Shown here piece after piece: positions 41,023-49,488 of a stretch of 64,000 bases of DNA. A program made the translations under genes and the position numbers. Each line of letters begins with the position of its first letter. The stretch's first letter is position 1. The notes below the pieces were generated by a model, which saw only the letters and a program-made list of their open reading frames with translations, had not been told where the DNA came from and searched no databases. This DNA comes from DASYFG01 sp036498565 (GTDB taxonomy: Bacteria > Bacillota > Bacilli > Lactobacillales > Lactobacillaceae): the NCBI GenBank assembly GCA_036498565.1, contig DASYFG010000001.1:42988-106987 (forward strand), written 5' to 3'.

Positions 41023-41736
41023 ATATTTTGTTCGCCGGGCAAATTCGGTGAAGCGGAATTTATCAACTTGATGCCGGCTGTGCGTGTATTCAAACGGCGT
41101 ATTGTCGGTCAAATACACATGGCTTTTGACCGACACAACGTGCCGATCGTCGGTGTTCAAATCCAACAAATCATAATCAGTTGGTTGCGCAAAGTCAATC
41201 GTAATTTCTTTTTGCGCATAAGCAATCGTGAGTTGCAAAGTCTGTTCCAGATAGGCATAAATCGAAGTCGCCGCGTGTTCGCGTGTCAAATTCGGCGCTA
41301 CCGCTTTTAAAATATAATCTTCATCCAAAATCACGTAAGCACCATCGACGCGCCGACGGCGCAGAATATGAAAAGTCGTTTCACCGAGTGGAAATAACGT
41401 TAACGCGGCGAGTTTTTCGTCAATGAGCAGTTCTTCAAAGACCACCACATCAGTCAAACTATCCAATTTCAGCATGTCTTGTAATTCGTGATAACTGGTC
41501 AAACCAGAAATCGGGAAATTCACTTTTTCACGGGCAATCACGACACTGCCGCGGCCTTGTTGCTTTTGGATGAGCCCTTGGGTTTCTAATATTTTCAGTG
41601 CTTGGCGCACGGTGGCGCGACTGGTTTTAAAGCGCATGGCCAGCGTATTTTCGCTGGGAATTAATTCGCCTTCGGCGATTGCTTTGTCTAAAATTTGTTT
41701 TTCGAGCGCTTGTAAAATTTGTTCGTATTTTTTCAT
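41020..41736 (-). CDS. treR: Trehalose operon repressor TreR (GntR/HutC type)
   Basis: A 238-aa regulator with a GntR winged helix (residues 1-70; IPSENTLAMRFKTSRATVRQ) and a UTRA effector domain that binds trehalose-6-phosphate in known TreR proteins (FHILRRRRVDGAYVILDEDY, FEYTHSRHQVDKFRF). It is divergent from treP, with a 24-bp perfect palindrome between them as the likely operator. Two near-consensus cre sites add catabolite control. Confidence 0.9.
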   Translation of the reverse strand: MKKYEQILQALEKQILDKAIAEGELIPSENTLAMRFKTSRATVRQALKILETQGLIQKQQGRGSVVIAREKVNFPISGLTSYHELQDMLKLDSLTDVVVFEELLIDEKLAALTLFPLGETTFHILRRRRVDGAYVILDEDYILKAVAPNLTREHAATSIYAYLEQTLQLTIAYAQKEITIDFAQPTDYDLLDLNTDDRHVVSVKSHVYLTDNTPFEYTHSRHQVDKFRFTEFARRTKY

Positions 41737-41750
41737 ACAAGTATTTTAAC

Positions 41751-41764
41751 AGAAAGCGTTTACA
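41751..41764 (+). promoter_or_regulatory. cre site (CcpA) overlapping the treP -35
   Basis: AGAAAGCGTTTACA matches 13 of 14 positions of TGWAANCGNTNWCA. It overlaps the -35 TTTACA (41759-41764) of treP, whose -10 TATATT is at 41783-41788. Confidence 0.8.
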
Positions 41765-41797
41765 AAAGTCGATAAGCTGTGCTATATTTAACGCATG

Positions 41798-41821
41798 GAT
41801 AACTTGTATAGACAAGTTATC
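41798..41821. promoter_or_regulatory. TreR operator
   Basis: GATAACTTGT and ACAAGTTATC are perfect 10-bp arms around a 4-base centre, just downstream of the treP transcription start. Confidence 0.88.
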
Positions 41822-41839
41822 TAAAATTTTATTTTTAAT

Positions 41840-41853
41840 TGTATGCGCTTACA
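41840..41853 (+). promoter_or_regulatory. Second cre site, in the treP leader
   Basis: TGTATGCGCTTACA matches 13 of 14 cre positions and lies between the TreR operator and the ribosome binding site, a roadblock position. Confidence 0.75.
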
Positions 41854-41869
41854 TAAAAAGGAGAGCGAT

Positions 41870-43822
41870 ATGGCAAAATATGAAGATGACGCCCGCGAGT
41901 TGCTAGAGGCAATTGGTGGCAAAGAAAATATTACGGCAGTCACGCACTGTGCCACGCGAATGCGTTTCGTACTGGCCGACGATGACAAAGCAGATAAAGA
42001 ACGAATTGAAAACATTCCGTCTACCAAAGGCATGTTTACCAACGCCGGCCAATTCCAAGTGATTATCGGCAACGACGTGCCAACTTTTTATAATGATTTC
42101 TCAGCGGTTTCAGGGATTGAAGGTGTTTCAAAAGACGCCGTGAAATCAGCGGCCAAGGGTAATCAAAATGTGTTGCAACGCTTGATTGCGAACTTAGCCG
42201 AAATTTTCACGCCGTTGTTGCCGGCCATTATCGTTGGTGGATTGATTTTAGGCTTCCGAAACATTTTAGAAGGCGTGGCATTCTTTGATGGCAAAACGAT
42301 TGTCCAAGTTTCCCAATTCTGGAGCGGGGTGGATTCTTTCCTCTGGTTGCCGGGTGAAGCGATTTTCCACTTCTTACCTGTTGGAATTGCTTGGTCAGTG
42401 ACAAAAAAGATGGGCACAACCCAGATTTTGGGAATTGTCCTAGGTATTACGTTGGTATCGCCACAATTGTTGAACGCGTACTCGGTTGCAGGTACAAGTG
42501 CCGCGACGATTGCTAAAGATTGGACCTGGAACTTCGGCTTCTTCACGTTGGACAAAATTGGTTATCAAGCCCAAGTGATTCCAGCGATGGCAGCGGCCTT
42601 CTTGTTGGCGTATTTGGAACAATTCTGGCGCAAGCGCGTACCAGAAGCAGTTTCGATGATTTTGGTACCGTTGTTGTCTTTGTTGCCAGCGATTATCGCT
42701 GCTCACGCCCTGATCGGCCCAATTGGTTGGAAGATTGGCCAAGGCATCTCTTATGTAGTCAACACCGGTTTGACATCACCATTAAGTTGGTTGTTCGGTG
42801 GCGTGTTTGGCGCTTTGTATGCACCATTGGTGATTACTGGTTTGCACCACATGACGCTCGCTATCGACACGCAGTTGATTGCTGATTACGGCTCAACGAA
42901 CTTGTGGCCGATGATTGACTTGTCAAACATTGCCCAAGGATCAGCGGTTTTGGCGATTTATTTCTTGCACCGCGCTGATAAAAAAGAAGGTGAAATTTCA
43001 ATGCCAGCCACCATTTCTGCATGGTTGGGTGTGACAGAACCGGCGATGTTTGGAATTAACTTGAAATATGTTTATCCATTCGTAGCAGCGATGATTGGTT
43101 CTGGTATCGCTGGGATGGTTTCGACTTTGTTGAAAGTACGCGCCAACGCAATTGGTGTTGGTGGTTTGCCAGGGATTTTGGCAATTCGCGGCACCGACAT
43201 GGTGAAGTTCTTGTTGCCAATGTTAATTGCGTTGATTGTACCGTTCTTGTTGACGGCTGTGTTCCGTCGGGCGGGTATTTTTAACAAAAACGACCGCGGT
43301 CCAGTTTTGGCAACGGGCGGCAGCGTAACACCAGTTGCGGCACCGGTGATTGAAAAAAACACGCAAGCGACTATTTTGTCACCATTGAATGGTGAAGTTC
43401 GCGCATTAGAAACGGCGACTGATCCAGTGTTTGCTAAGAAAATGATGGGGCCTGGTGTGGTGATTGAACCAAGTGATGGCGAATTGATTGCGCCGTTTAA
43501 CGGAACGGTTTCGGCCTTCTTCCCCACAAAGCACGCGATTGGTTTGACGTCTAGTGATGGCGTGGAAGTGCTAATTCACATCGGCATGGACACGGTGAAG
43601 TTGGACGGCCAAGGCTTTGAAGCGTTTGTGGCGCAAGGTGACGAAATTAGTCACGGCCAAAAGTTGATTCGTTTTGACATTGAAGCGATTAAAGTTGCGG
43701 GTTATGTGGTGGAAACGCCGGTGATTGTGACGAATTCAGATGTGTTTGACGTGGCAGTTAGTGGTGAATTACCACGAACGGTGGCGTTTGGTGAAGAAAT
43801 TTTGACGGCGACAAGCCATTAA
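41870..43822 (+). CDS. treP: PTS trehalose transporter EIIBCA
   Basis: Imports trehalose and phosphorylates it to trehalose-6-phosphate. 650 aa with all three parts fused: EIIB (residues 1-85, phospho-Cys in VTHCATRMRF), membrane EIIC (about 100-470, VTEPAMFGINLKY), and a C-terminal EIIA (about 500-650, phospho-His in VEVLIHIGMDTVKL). ATG at 41870 has AAGGAG 7 bases upstream. Transcribed with treC through a moderate terminator. Confidence 0.93.
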   Translation: MAKYEDDARELLEAIGGKENITAVTHCATRMRFVLADDDKADKERIENIPSTKGMFTNAGQFQVIIGNDVPTFYNDFSAVSGIEGVSKDAVKSAAKGNQNVLQRLIANLAEIFTPLLPAIIVGGLILGFRNILEGVAFFDGKTIVQVSQFWSGVDSFLWLPGEAIFHFLPVGIAWSVTKKMGTTQILGIVLGITLVSPQLLNAYSVAGTSAATIAKDWTWNFGFFTLDKIGYQAQVIPAMAAAFLLAYLEQFWRKRVPEAVSMILVPLLSLLPAIIAAHALIGPIGWKIGQGISYVVNTGLTSPLSWLFGGVFGALYAPLVITGLHHMTLAIDTQLIADYGSTNLWPMIDLSNIAQGSAVLAIYFLHRADKKEGEISMPATISAWLGVTEPAMFGINLKYVYPFVAAMIGSGIAGMVSTLLKVRANAIGVGGLPGILAIRGTDMVKFLLPMLIALIVPFLLTAVFRRAGIFNKNDRGPVLATGGSVTPVAAPVIEKNTQATILSPLNGEVRALETATDPVFAKKMMGPGVVIEPSDGELIAPFNGTVSAFFPTKHAIGLTSSDGVEVLIHIGMDTVKLDGQGFEAFVAQGDEISHGQKLIRFDIEAIKVAGYVVETPVIVTNSDVFDVAVSGELPRTVAFGEEILTATSH

Positions 43823-43826
43823 ACCA

Positions 43827-43849
43827 AAGCGGGGCAAACCCGCTTTTTG
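43827..43849 (+). terminator. Short intrinsic terminator between treP and treC
   Basis: AAAGCGGG pairs with CCCGCTTT and is followed by only two more T. Probably partial, lowering treC relative to treP. Confidence 0.6.
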
Positions 43850-43879
43850 GTGTTTTATTGTGGAAGAGGGAAGCGACAA

Positions 43880-45490
43880 ATGGATTTTAAGCAGAAAGTA
43901 ATTTATCAGATTTATCCAAAATCATTTTTGGACACGACGGGCAATGGCGTGGGTGATTTGCGCGGTATTATTGAAAAGCTCGATTATTTGGCGGAATTGG
44001 GCGTTGATATGTTGTGGTTGAACCCGATTTATCCCAGTCCGCAACACGATAACGGGTATGATATTGCCGATTACACGGCGATTAATCCTGATTTTGGGAC
44101 GATGGCGGACTTTGAAGAATTGGTGACGGCGGCCAAAGCGCGCGGAATGGAAATTATGTTGGATATGGTGCTCAACCACGTCTCAACCGAGCACGAATGG
44201 TTCCAAAAGGCGCTCGCTGGCGATCCGTATTATCAAGATTTCTTTATTTTACGCGACGAGCCGACTGATTGGGTATCAAAATTTGGTGGGAACGCGTGGG
44301 CACCGTTTGGTGATACCGGCAAATATTATTTGCACTTGTACGATGTGACGCAGGCGGATTTGAATTGGCGCAATCCAAATGTGCAACGCGCGTTGGTTGA
44401 CGTGGTGAATTTCTGGCGCGCCAAAGGCGTGGACGGGTTCCGCTTTGACGTGATCAATGTTATCGGCAAAGACGCACAACTGCGCAACAATCCAGTCAAC
44501 GAGGGCAAGGCCGAATATACGGATAAGCCGATTACGCATGATTATTTGCAGATGCTAAACGCCGCGAGTTTTGGTCAAAGTGAAGCCATTACCGTGGGTG
44601 AAATGAGTTCCACAACGATTGAAAACTGTATTTTATACACGCGTCCGGATCGCCATGAACTCACGATGACCTTTAATTTTCATCATTTAAAAGTCGATTA
44701 CGACCACGGCCAAAAATGGTCGCAAGTGCCCTATGATTTCAAGGCATTGCAAAGTTTGTTCCACGAATGGGGCGAAAAAATGTCACGAGGGGGCGGTTGG
44801 AACGCGCTATTTTGGAATAACCACGATCAACCGCGCGCGCTCAATCGCTTTGTTGATGTTGAGAATTTCCGGGATGAAGGGGCGACGATGTTGGCGGCTA
44901 GTATTCATTTGTCGCGCGGCACGCCTTACATTTATATGGGCGAAGAAATTGGCATGGTCGACCCGGATTTTGCGTCAATGGCCGATTACGTCGACATCGA
45001 GAGTTTGAATGCCTATCAGATGCTACTCGACGCGGGCAAAACGCCGGCGGAAGCCTTTGCTATTATCAAAACTAAATCCCGGGACAACTCGCGCATTCCG
45101 ATGCAATGGGATGACTCGGCGAATGGTGGCTTTACAACGGGCACGCCGTGGCTTGGGACCGGCGATTACGCGACGACCAACGTTGCGCGCAATCAAAATG
45201 GTGTGATTTTCAAGTTTTATCAAAACTTGATTCGTTTGCGCAAAACAATGCCAATCATTTCTGACGGTGATTATGTTGCGGCGTATCGTGAAAGTGACGC
45301 CATTTACGCTTTTGAACGGACGTTGGGGGAGCAACGTTTGCTGGTTTTGAATAATTTTGCTAACACGCAAACATCTTATGAACTATTGGCGGAGTTCGCT
45401 GATGGCCAAATTTTGGTGAATAATTACGCTGATTTTTCACCAACGACATTGCAACCTTATCAGAGTGTGGCGATTTTAATTGAAAAATAA
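43880..45490 (+). CDS. treC: Alpha,alpha-phosphotrehalase (trehalose-6-phosphate hydrolase)
   Basis: Splits trehalose-6-phosphate into glucose and glucose-6-phosphate. GH13 enzyme, 536 aa: MDFKQKVIYQIYPKSFLDT start, MVLNHVSTEHEWF, the nucleophile Asp in DGFRFDVINVI, the acid Glu in TVGEMSST, and the third carboxylate in NNHDQPRALNRF. ATG at 43880 follows AGAGGGAAG. Paired with treP and treR. Confidence 0.92.
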   Translation: MDFKQKVIYQIYPKSFLDTTGNGVGDLRGIIEKLDYLAELGVDMLWLNPIYPSPQHDNGYDIADYTAINPDFGTMADFEELVTAAKARGMEIMLDMVLNHVSTEHEWFQKALAGDPYYQDFFILRDEPTDWVSKFGGNAWAPFGDTGKYYLHLYDVTQADLNWRNPNVQRALVDVVNFWRAKGVDGFRFDVINVIGKDAQLRNNPVNEGKAEYTDKPITHDYLQMLNAASFGQSEAITVGEMSSTTIENCILYTRPDRHELTMTFNFHHLKVDYDHGQKWSQVPYDFKALQSLFHEWGEKMSRGGGWNALFWNNHDQPRALNRFVDVENFRDEGATMLAASIHLSRGTPYIYMGEEIGMVDPDFASMADYVDIESLNAYQMLLDAGKTPAEAFAIIKTKSRDNSRIPMQWDDSANGGFTTGTPWLGTGDYATTNVARNQNGVIFKFYQNLIRLRKTMPIISDGDYVAAYRESDAIYAFERTLGEQRLLVLNNFANTQTSYELLAEFADGQILVNNYADFSPTTLQPYQSVAILIEK

Positions 45491-45491
45491 G

Positions 45492-45522
45492 AAAAAGCTG
45501 AATCGATTTGATTCAGCTTTTT
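45492..45522. terminator. Bidirectional intrinsic terminator
   Basis: AAAAAGCTGAATC pairs with GATTCAGCTTTTT between converging treC and the MerR gene. Confidence 0.9.
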
Positions 45523-45887
45523 GATTGCAGAGAAATTTGATCTAGATGAGCGAGTTTACGATCGATATAAACTTGTTTTTGTTGGAGTTCTTGAATTTGT
45601 GCGTCAATATCTTGGCGCACGGCTTGCAACATTTCGCGACGTAGTGCTAATTTTTCCGGTGTTTCTTTGCCACCGGCTTTTTGGTGAAAAGCAATGGCTT
45701 CTTTGATTGTTAAGCCCATTTGCAATAAGAAAATTCGCAGACGGATGTGTTCGATGGCATCTTTGGAATAATGCCGAATGCCATTTTGATCACGTTCGAT
45801 TGGATCAAAGAGTCCTTCGGTTTCGTAGTAACGAAGCGCATTAGCGCTCACACCCAACATTTTGGCTGCGTCTTTAATTGTGTACAT
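45513..45887 (-). CDS. MerR family regulator of the adjacent MFS pump
   Basis: A 124-aa MerR protein: helix-turn-helix YTIKDAAKMLGVSANALRYYE at the N-terminus and a coiled-coil dimerisation helix at the C-terminus (DAQIQELQQKQVYIDRKLAHL). No effector domain is visible. ATG at 45887 has GGGAGG 8 bases upstream. Divergent from an EmrB-like efflux gene, whose promoter has the 19-bp spacer that MerR regulators act on. Confidence 0.88.
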   Translation of the reverse strand: MYTIKDAAKMLGVSANALRYYETEGLFDPIERDQNGIRHYSKDAIEHIRLRIFLLQMGLTIKEAIAFHQKAGGKETPEKLALRREMLQAVRQDIDAQIQELQQKQVYIDRKLAHLDQISLQSKS

Positions 45888-45907
45888 CGATTTTCCTCCC
45901 TTGTCGC

Positions 45908-45938
45908 TTGCCTTAGTGTAACGCGAAGGTGCTAAACT
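45908..45938 (+). promoter_or_regulatory. MerR-type promoter with 19-bp spacer
   Basis: TTGCCT (45908-45913), a 19-bp spacer with a CCTTaG...CgAAGG dyad, TAAACT (45933-45938). Overlong spacers of this kind are unwound by activated MerR proteins. Confidence 0.75.
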
Positions 45939-45962
45939 TTTCAAGTCAAAGGAGGAATTAAG

Positions 45963-47351
45963 ATGACAAATACAAAACGTTGGTTCATTTTGTTAAGTGT
46001 AGCGTTATTTACTTTCATGAGTACGCTTGACACCAGCATCGTGAATATTGCTTTACCAGTACTAGCCAAAAATTTAGGAATTATGACCAGCCAAAGTACG
46101 TACGCGGTGGTGGTTTACTTAGTTGTAATCGCCGGTTTACTTGTGACTATGGGACGTTTAGGCGACCTCTTTGGGAAAGTTCGCTTGTTTAAGTATGGCA
46201 CGCATATCTTTACGATAGGATCGTTACTAGCCGGTATTAGTCCGACCTTGAATTGGTTGTTAGTTGCACGAGCGGTTCAAGCGGTTGGTGCAGCAGCAAC
46301 AATGGCAAACGGATTTGGAATCATCGCCGATACTTTCCCGCCAGAGATGCGCGGACGAGCAATGGGTTTCGTGACGGTTGCCAATCCACTTGGGTTTATT
46401 GCCGGTCCAGCGTTGGGAAGCTTGTTATTGTCGTCATTTCAATGGCAAGCAATCTTTTTAGTAAATGTGCCCGTGGGGCTGATTGCCATTGGATTAGGCG
46501 CTCTGTTTTTACCTAAAAATGTTCAAAGTAACGCCGGTCGGTTTGACTTTGTTGGCGCGGTTTTGTTGTTTGGGGCGTTGACGAGTTTATTTGGGACGCT
46601 GGAAGTTAGCCAAAATATCGGTTTTAGCCAAATTTGGTGGCTCTTGGTGGTGGCAATTCTGCTGATTGTAGGGTTTGTGCTTTATGAGCGGCGGCTTGAA
46701 CAACCGTTATTGGATTTGCGTGTGTTTTTGAATCACGGCTTTTCACTGAGTGTTGGCGCGGGTTTGATGATGGTGATGACAAATTCGTTTTGGAATCTAT
46801 TATTACCGTTTTATCTAGAGAGTTATCGTGGCTGGTCACTGTCGATGGCGAGTGCGTTAATGATTATTTTCCCAGTGGGTATGATTGTCTCAGCGCCGCT
46901 TGGTGGTTTTCTAGGCGATAAACTTGGTAAATATCCGCTGATGGTTACGGGATTGGTGCTTGCTTTAATTGCACAGATTGGCTATGTATACGTTGATCAT
47001 GCGTCGTTTACAATTCTCGCTATTTTTACAGTGCTGACGGGGATTGGGAATGGTTTGTTTTTGGGGCTTAATGCTGCGACAACAATGTCGTTTGTACAGC
47101 GTGAAAAAATGGGTGTCGCGGGTGCGATTAATTCTTTGTCAATTAGCGTTGGTCAATTGATTGGGGTCGTGGTGCCGTCGTTGATTTTATATGGGGTGAT
47201 GAGTCATTTGGCGGGTCACACAATTACGACGGTTTCTAGCGCCAGTGCGCGCTGGTTTTTGCCAGGGATGCATGCTGTTTTTGCAGTAGCGTTTGGCTTT
47301 GTTTTGGTGAGTTTAATCTTGGTGGTTTTGCGACAACGCAAGGTAAAATAA
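45963..47351 (+). CDS. MFS multidrug efflux transporter (DHA2/EmrB-like)
   Basis: A proton-driven drug exporter, 462 aa, with about fourteen hydrophobic segments. Features include STLDTSIVNIALPVLAKNLG in helix 1 (the DHA2 D1-type motif), MGRLGDLFGKVRLF (motif A) and GPALGSLLLSSFQWQAIFLVN (motif C). AAGGAGG is 7 bases before the ATG. Controlled by the divergent MerR gene. Substrate unknown. Confidence 0.88.
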   Translation: MTNTKRWFILLSVALFTFMSTLDTSIVNIALPVLAKNLGIMTSQSTYAVVVYLVVIAGLLVTMGRLGDLFGKVRLFKYGTHIFTIGSLLAGISPTLNWLLVARAVQAVGAAATMANGFGIIADTFPPEMRGRAMGFVTVANPLGFIAGPALGSLLLSSFQWQAIFLVNVPVGLIAIGLGALFLPKNVQSNAGRFDFVGAVLLFGALTSLFGTLEVSQNIGFSQIWWLLVVAILLIVGFVLYERRLEQPLLDLRVFLNHGFSLSVGAGLMMVMTNSFWNLLLPFYLESYRGWSLSMASALMIIFPVGMIVSAPLGGFLGDKLGKYPLMVTGLVLALIAQIGYVYVDHASFTILAIFTVLTGIGNGLFLGLNAATTMSFVQREKMGVAGAINSLSISVGQLIGVVVPSLILYGVMSHLAGHTITTVSSASARWFLPGMHAVFAVAFGFVLVSLILVVLRQRKVK

Positions 47352-47356
47352 GTAAC

Positions 47357-47390
47357 AAAAAAACCAATCACATCATGTGATTGGTTTTTT
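47357..47390. terminator. Bidirectional intrinsic terminator
   Basis: AAAACCAATCACAT pairs with ATGTGATTGGTTTT, between the pump gene and a converging small gene. Confidence 0.9.
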
Positions 47391-47402
47391 AATGCATCCG
47401 AA

Positions 47403-47546
47403 TTACTTTGTTGTAGGCAATTCGTCTGTCTTACCCTTTGCCCATTGTTGCAACTTTGCAATTGCGTTTTGACGTTGAGTTTTGGCGTTATTGTGACCTA
47501 CCTTACGCGCGCGCGCGAAGGGGTTCAAAGGCTTCTTCTTTGACAT
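47403..47546 (-). CDS. Small basic hypothetical protein (47 aa)
   Basis: ATG at 47546 is preceded by AAGGAGGATCCTC, a very strong site. The protein is Lys/Arg/Gln-rich (MSKKKPLNPFARARKVGHNN, later QRQNAIAKLQQWAKGK), soluble and without Cys. Function unknown; composition suggests nucleic-acid or ribosome contact, which is inference. It is divergent from mutY. Confidence 0.65.
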   Translation of the reverse strand: MSKKKPLNPFARARKVGHNNAKTQRQNAIAKLQQWAKGKTDELPTTK

Positions 47547-47637
47547 GAGGATCCTCCTTAAAGATTCATCTAGATGTTTCGTACAAAAGAATATTGTACA
47601 GGATTTCAAATGCGATTGCAAGCTTGACAGTGCATGT

Positions 47638-47643
47638 TACACT
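47638..47643 (+). promoter_or_regulatory. -10 box of leaderless mutY mRNA
   Basis: TGT-TACACT, six bases, then ATG at 47650; -35 TTGCAA at 47616-47621 with a 16-bp spacer. Confidence 0.65.
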
Positions 47644-47649
47644 AGAAAT

Positions 47650-48750
47650 ATGGAAAAATGGGATACGCAGACAATTCAGGCTTTTCGCAAAACGTTGCTC
47701 GATTGGTACGACAGTGAAGGCCGCGCGCATTTGCCGTGGCGCGAAAATCACGAACCATATCGGGTTTTGTTATCAGAAATCATGTTACAGCAAACGCAAG
47801 TGAACACGGTTTTACCCTATTTTGAACGCTTCGTGACGGCGTTGCCAACGGTTGAAGCTTTGGCAAATGCACCGGAAGAACAAGTTTTGAAATTGTGGGA
47901 AGGGCTGGGCTACTACTCACGCGCGCGGAATTTGCAAAAAGCCGCTAAGTACGTGGTGAACGAATTGGGTGGCGTATGGCCGACCAATTCGGCTGGTTTG
48001 TTGGCGCTGCCGGGCGTGGGACCATATACGGCGGCTGCGATTGGTAGCATTTCATTTAATGAGGCGGTGCCGGCGGTTGATGGCAACGCCTTTCGCGTCT
48101 TTTCACGTTTGCTAAAAATCGACGCGGACATTGCTCAACCTAAGACGCGCCAATTGTTTTACGACGCGTTGTTGCCGATTGTCGATCCAGCGCGCCCGGG
48201 TGATTTTAACCAAGCGATTATGGATTTGGGCAGCACTTATATGACTGCGAAAAATTGGGATGTCGAACATTCACCCGTCAAAGCCTTTGACGCGAGTTAT
48301 CGGGACGGCGTCGTTGAAATTTATCCGGTGAAATCTAAAAAAGTGAAATCACAAACGAGTCGGCATTTGGCGCTGGCTTTGTTAGATGACGCGGGGAATT
48401 TGTTGGTGCAACAACGGCCGAGTGGCGGTTTGTTGGCGGATTTGTGGCTGATGCCGTTGGTTGAATTTACCCAAGTTGACGCCGCCGCCCAAGCGCATGA
48501 CGCCGCCAAAGAATTGTTTGATTTGGACATTGATTTTGCCCAACTGAACATTAAACCGGTCGTGCACGTGTTTACGCACCGTCGCTGGGAAATTTTGGTG
48601 ATGGCCGCGAATTTGACACAAGCGCAGTTAGCCGCTTTGCCGGGAAAACGGTTGGCATTTCAAACGGCGCATGATGTCGCGTTGCCAACGGTTGAAAAAA
48701 AGTTAGAAAAAGTTATCGCCACGGAGTGGTTGGACACGCTGGGCGTTTAA
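47650..48750 (+). CDS. mutY: A/G-specific adenine glycosylase MutY without the iron-sulfur cluster
   Basis: Removes adenine mispaired with 8-oxoguanine. 366 aa: the catalytic Glu in LLSEIMLQQTQVNTV, the helix-hairpin-helix LPGVGPYTAAAIGSI, and the catalytic Asp in AVDGNAFRVF are intact. A Nudix-like C-terminal domain (about 230-360) reads the oxidised guanine. The four cysteines that hold the [4Fe-4S] cluster are absent; the segment reads LGSTYMTAKNWDVEHSPVKA with no Cys. This matches the cluster-less MutY variants known in some lactic acid bacteria. The ATG is used because its -10 ends six bases before. Confidence 0.9.
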   Translation: MEKWDTQTIQAFRKTLLDWYDSEGRAHLPWRENHEPYRVLLSEIMLQQTQVNTVLPYFERFVTALPTVEALANAPEEQVLKLWEGLGYYSRARNLQKAAKYVVNELGGVWPTNSAGLLALPGVGPYTAAAIGSISFNEAVPAVDGNAFRVFSRLLKIDADIAQPKTRQLFYDALLPIVDPARPGDFNQAIMDLGSTYMTAKNWDVEHSPVKAFDASYRDGVVEIYPVKSKKVKSQTSRHLALALLDDAGNLLVQQRPSGGLLADLWLMPLVEFTQVDAAAQAHDAAKELFDLDIDFAQLNIKPVVHVFTHRRWEILVMAANLTQAQLAALPGKRLAFQTAHDVALPTVEKKLEKVIATEWLDTLGV

Positions 48751-48764
48751 AAAGGAGGCGTAAC

Positions 48765-49157
48765 ATGGCACGAGCAGCATTTGATTTTAATCATTATTTA
48801 GGGGTGTTGGCGGACGCGCGCGGCCAAAAAATTCCGTGGATAAATGAAATCGGTAAGGAAAGTTTTCCACAGTATCCGGTTGAAATCTTGGCATTTGCCC
48901 AGAGTTTTTACAAATCAACTGAATACGATCCTTACGCGGATGCGGTTGTCAACCGCGCCGGTTTTCATGAAGGCATTCCAGAAGCAGACGTTGCCAAAAT
49001 TGCCCAAACTAGCGACGATGTGACGCTGGTTCGCGCCGTGTTGTCGATTGTCGTGCGCGGTGAACGCCAAACGCAAGGCACGTGGGCGGCTTTGATTGAA
49101 GCGGGAATTTTGTATGATTTGGTGTTGCGTTTGCGGAATTTGACGGACCGCGCGTAG
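48765..49157 (+). CDS. DUF6508-like hypothetical protein (130 aa)
   Basis: A soluble 130-aa protein with FNHYLGVLADARGQKIPW near the start and VRAVLSIVVRGERQTQGTWAALIEAG near the end. The RGER...GxW...AIExG pattern is like that of DUF6508 proteins. No known function. AAAAGGAGG is 7 bases before the ATG, 14 bases after mutY, so it is probably co-transcribed. Confidence 0.65.
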   Translation: MARAAFDFNHYLGVLADARGQKIPWINEIGKESFPQYPVEILAFAQSFYKSTEYDPYADAVVNRAGFHEGIPEADVAKIAQTSDDVTLVRAVLSIVVRGERQTQGTWAALIEAGILYDLVLRLRNLTDRA

Positions 49158-49184
49158 TTTTATGTGTTTTTTATGATAAAAACA

Positions 49185-49213
49185 TTGACAAGTCCAATAA
49201 AACCAGCTAAACT
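49185..49213 (+). promoter_or_regulatory. Promoter of the Met T-box operon
   Basis: TTGACA (49185-49190), 17-bp spacer, TAAACT (49208-49213). Confidence 0.85.
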
Positions 49214-49219
49214 ACGACT

Positions 49220-49456
49220 AATTAAACAAACTCAGTGAAACGAAGAGTAAATAACGCGCGGGAAAAACAGTGAGTAGGGCGAGTGAAAACCTACCAAAGG
49301 CCGTTATTGAACATGACCGTTGAGAGGCTGATTGGTGCAAGCTAATCAGACGTGACCAAACGTTACTTGGCTAGAGGAAGTACGGTAACGTATTTCAAAG
49401 TTGGGTGGTACCACGTTTTGACGTCCCTGTTGTCTTTTGACAATGGGGATTTTTTG
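49220..49456 (+). promoter_or_regulatory. Methionine T-box leader
   Basis: Stem I with AATAACG...CGTTATT closes just above the specifier loop GAAC-ATG-AC, so the codon read is ATG (Met). The T-box TGGGTGGTACCACG is at 49402-49415. The terminator GTTGTC/GACAAT with a GGGGA and T-run ends at 49456. Uncharged tRNA-Met should allow read-through into the SAM hydrolase/ECF operon. Confidence 0.92.
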
Positions 49457-49488
49457 TTTAATTGAAATCAAGAATGGAGGCGGTTTGT

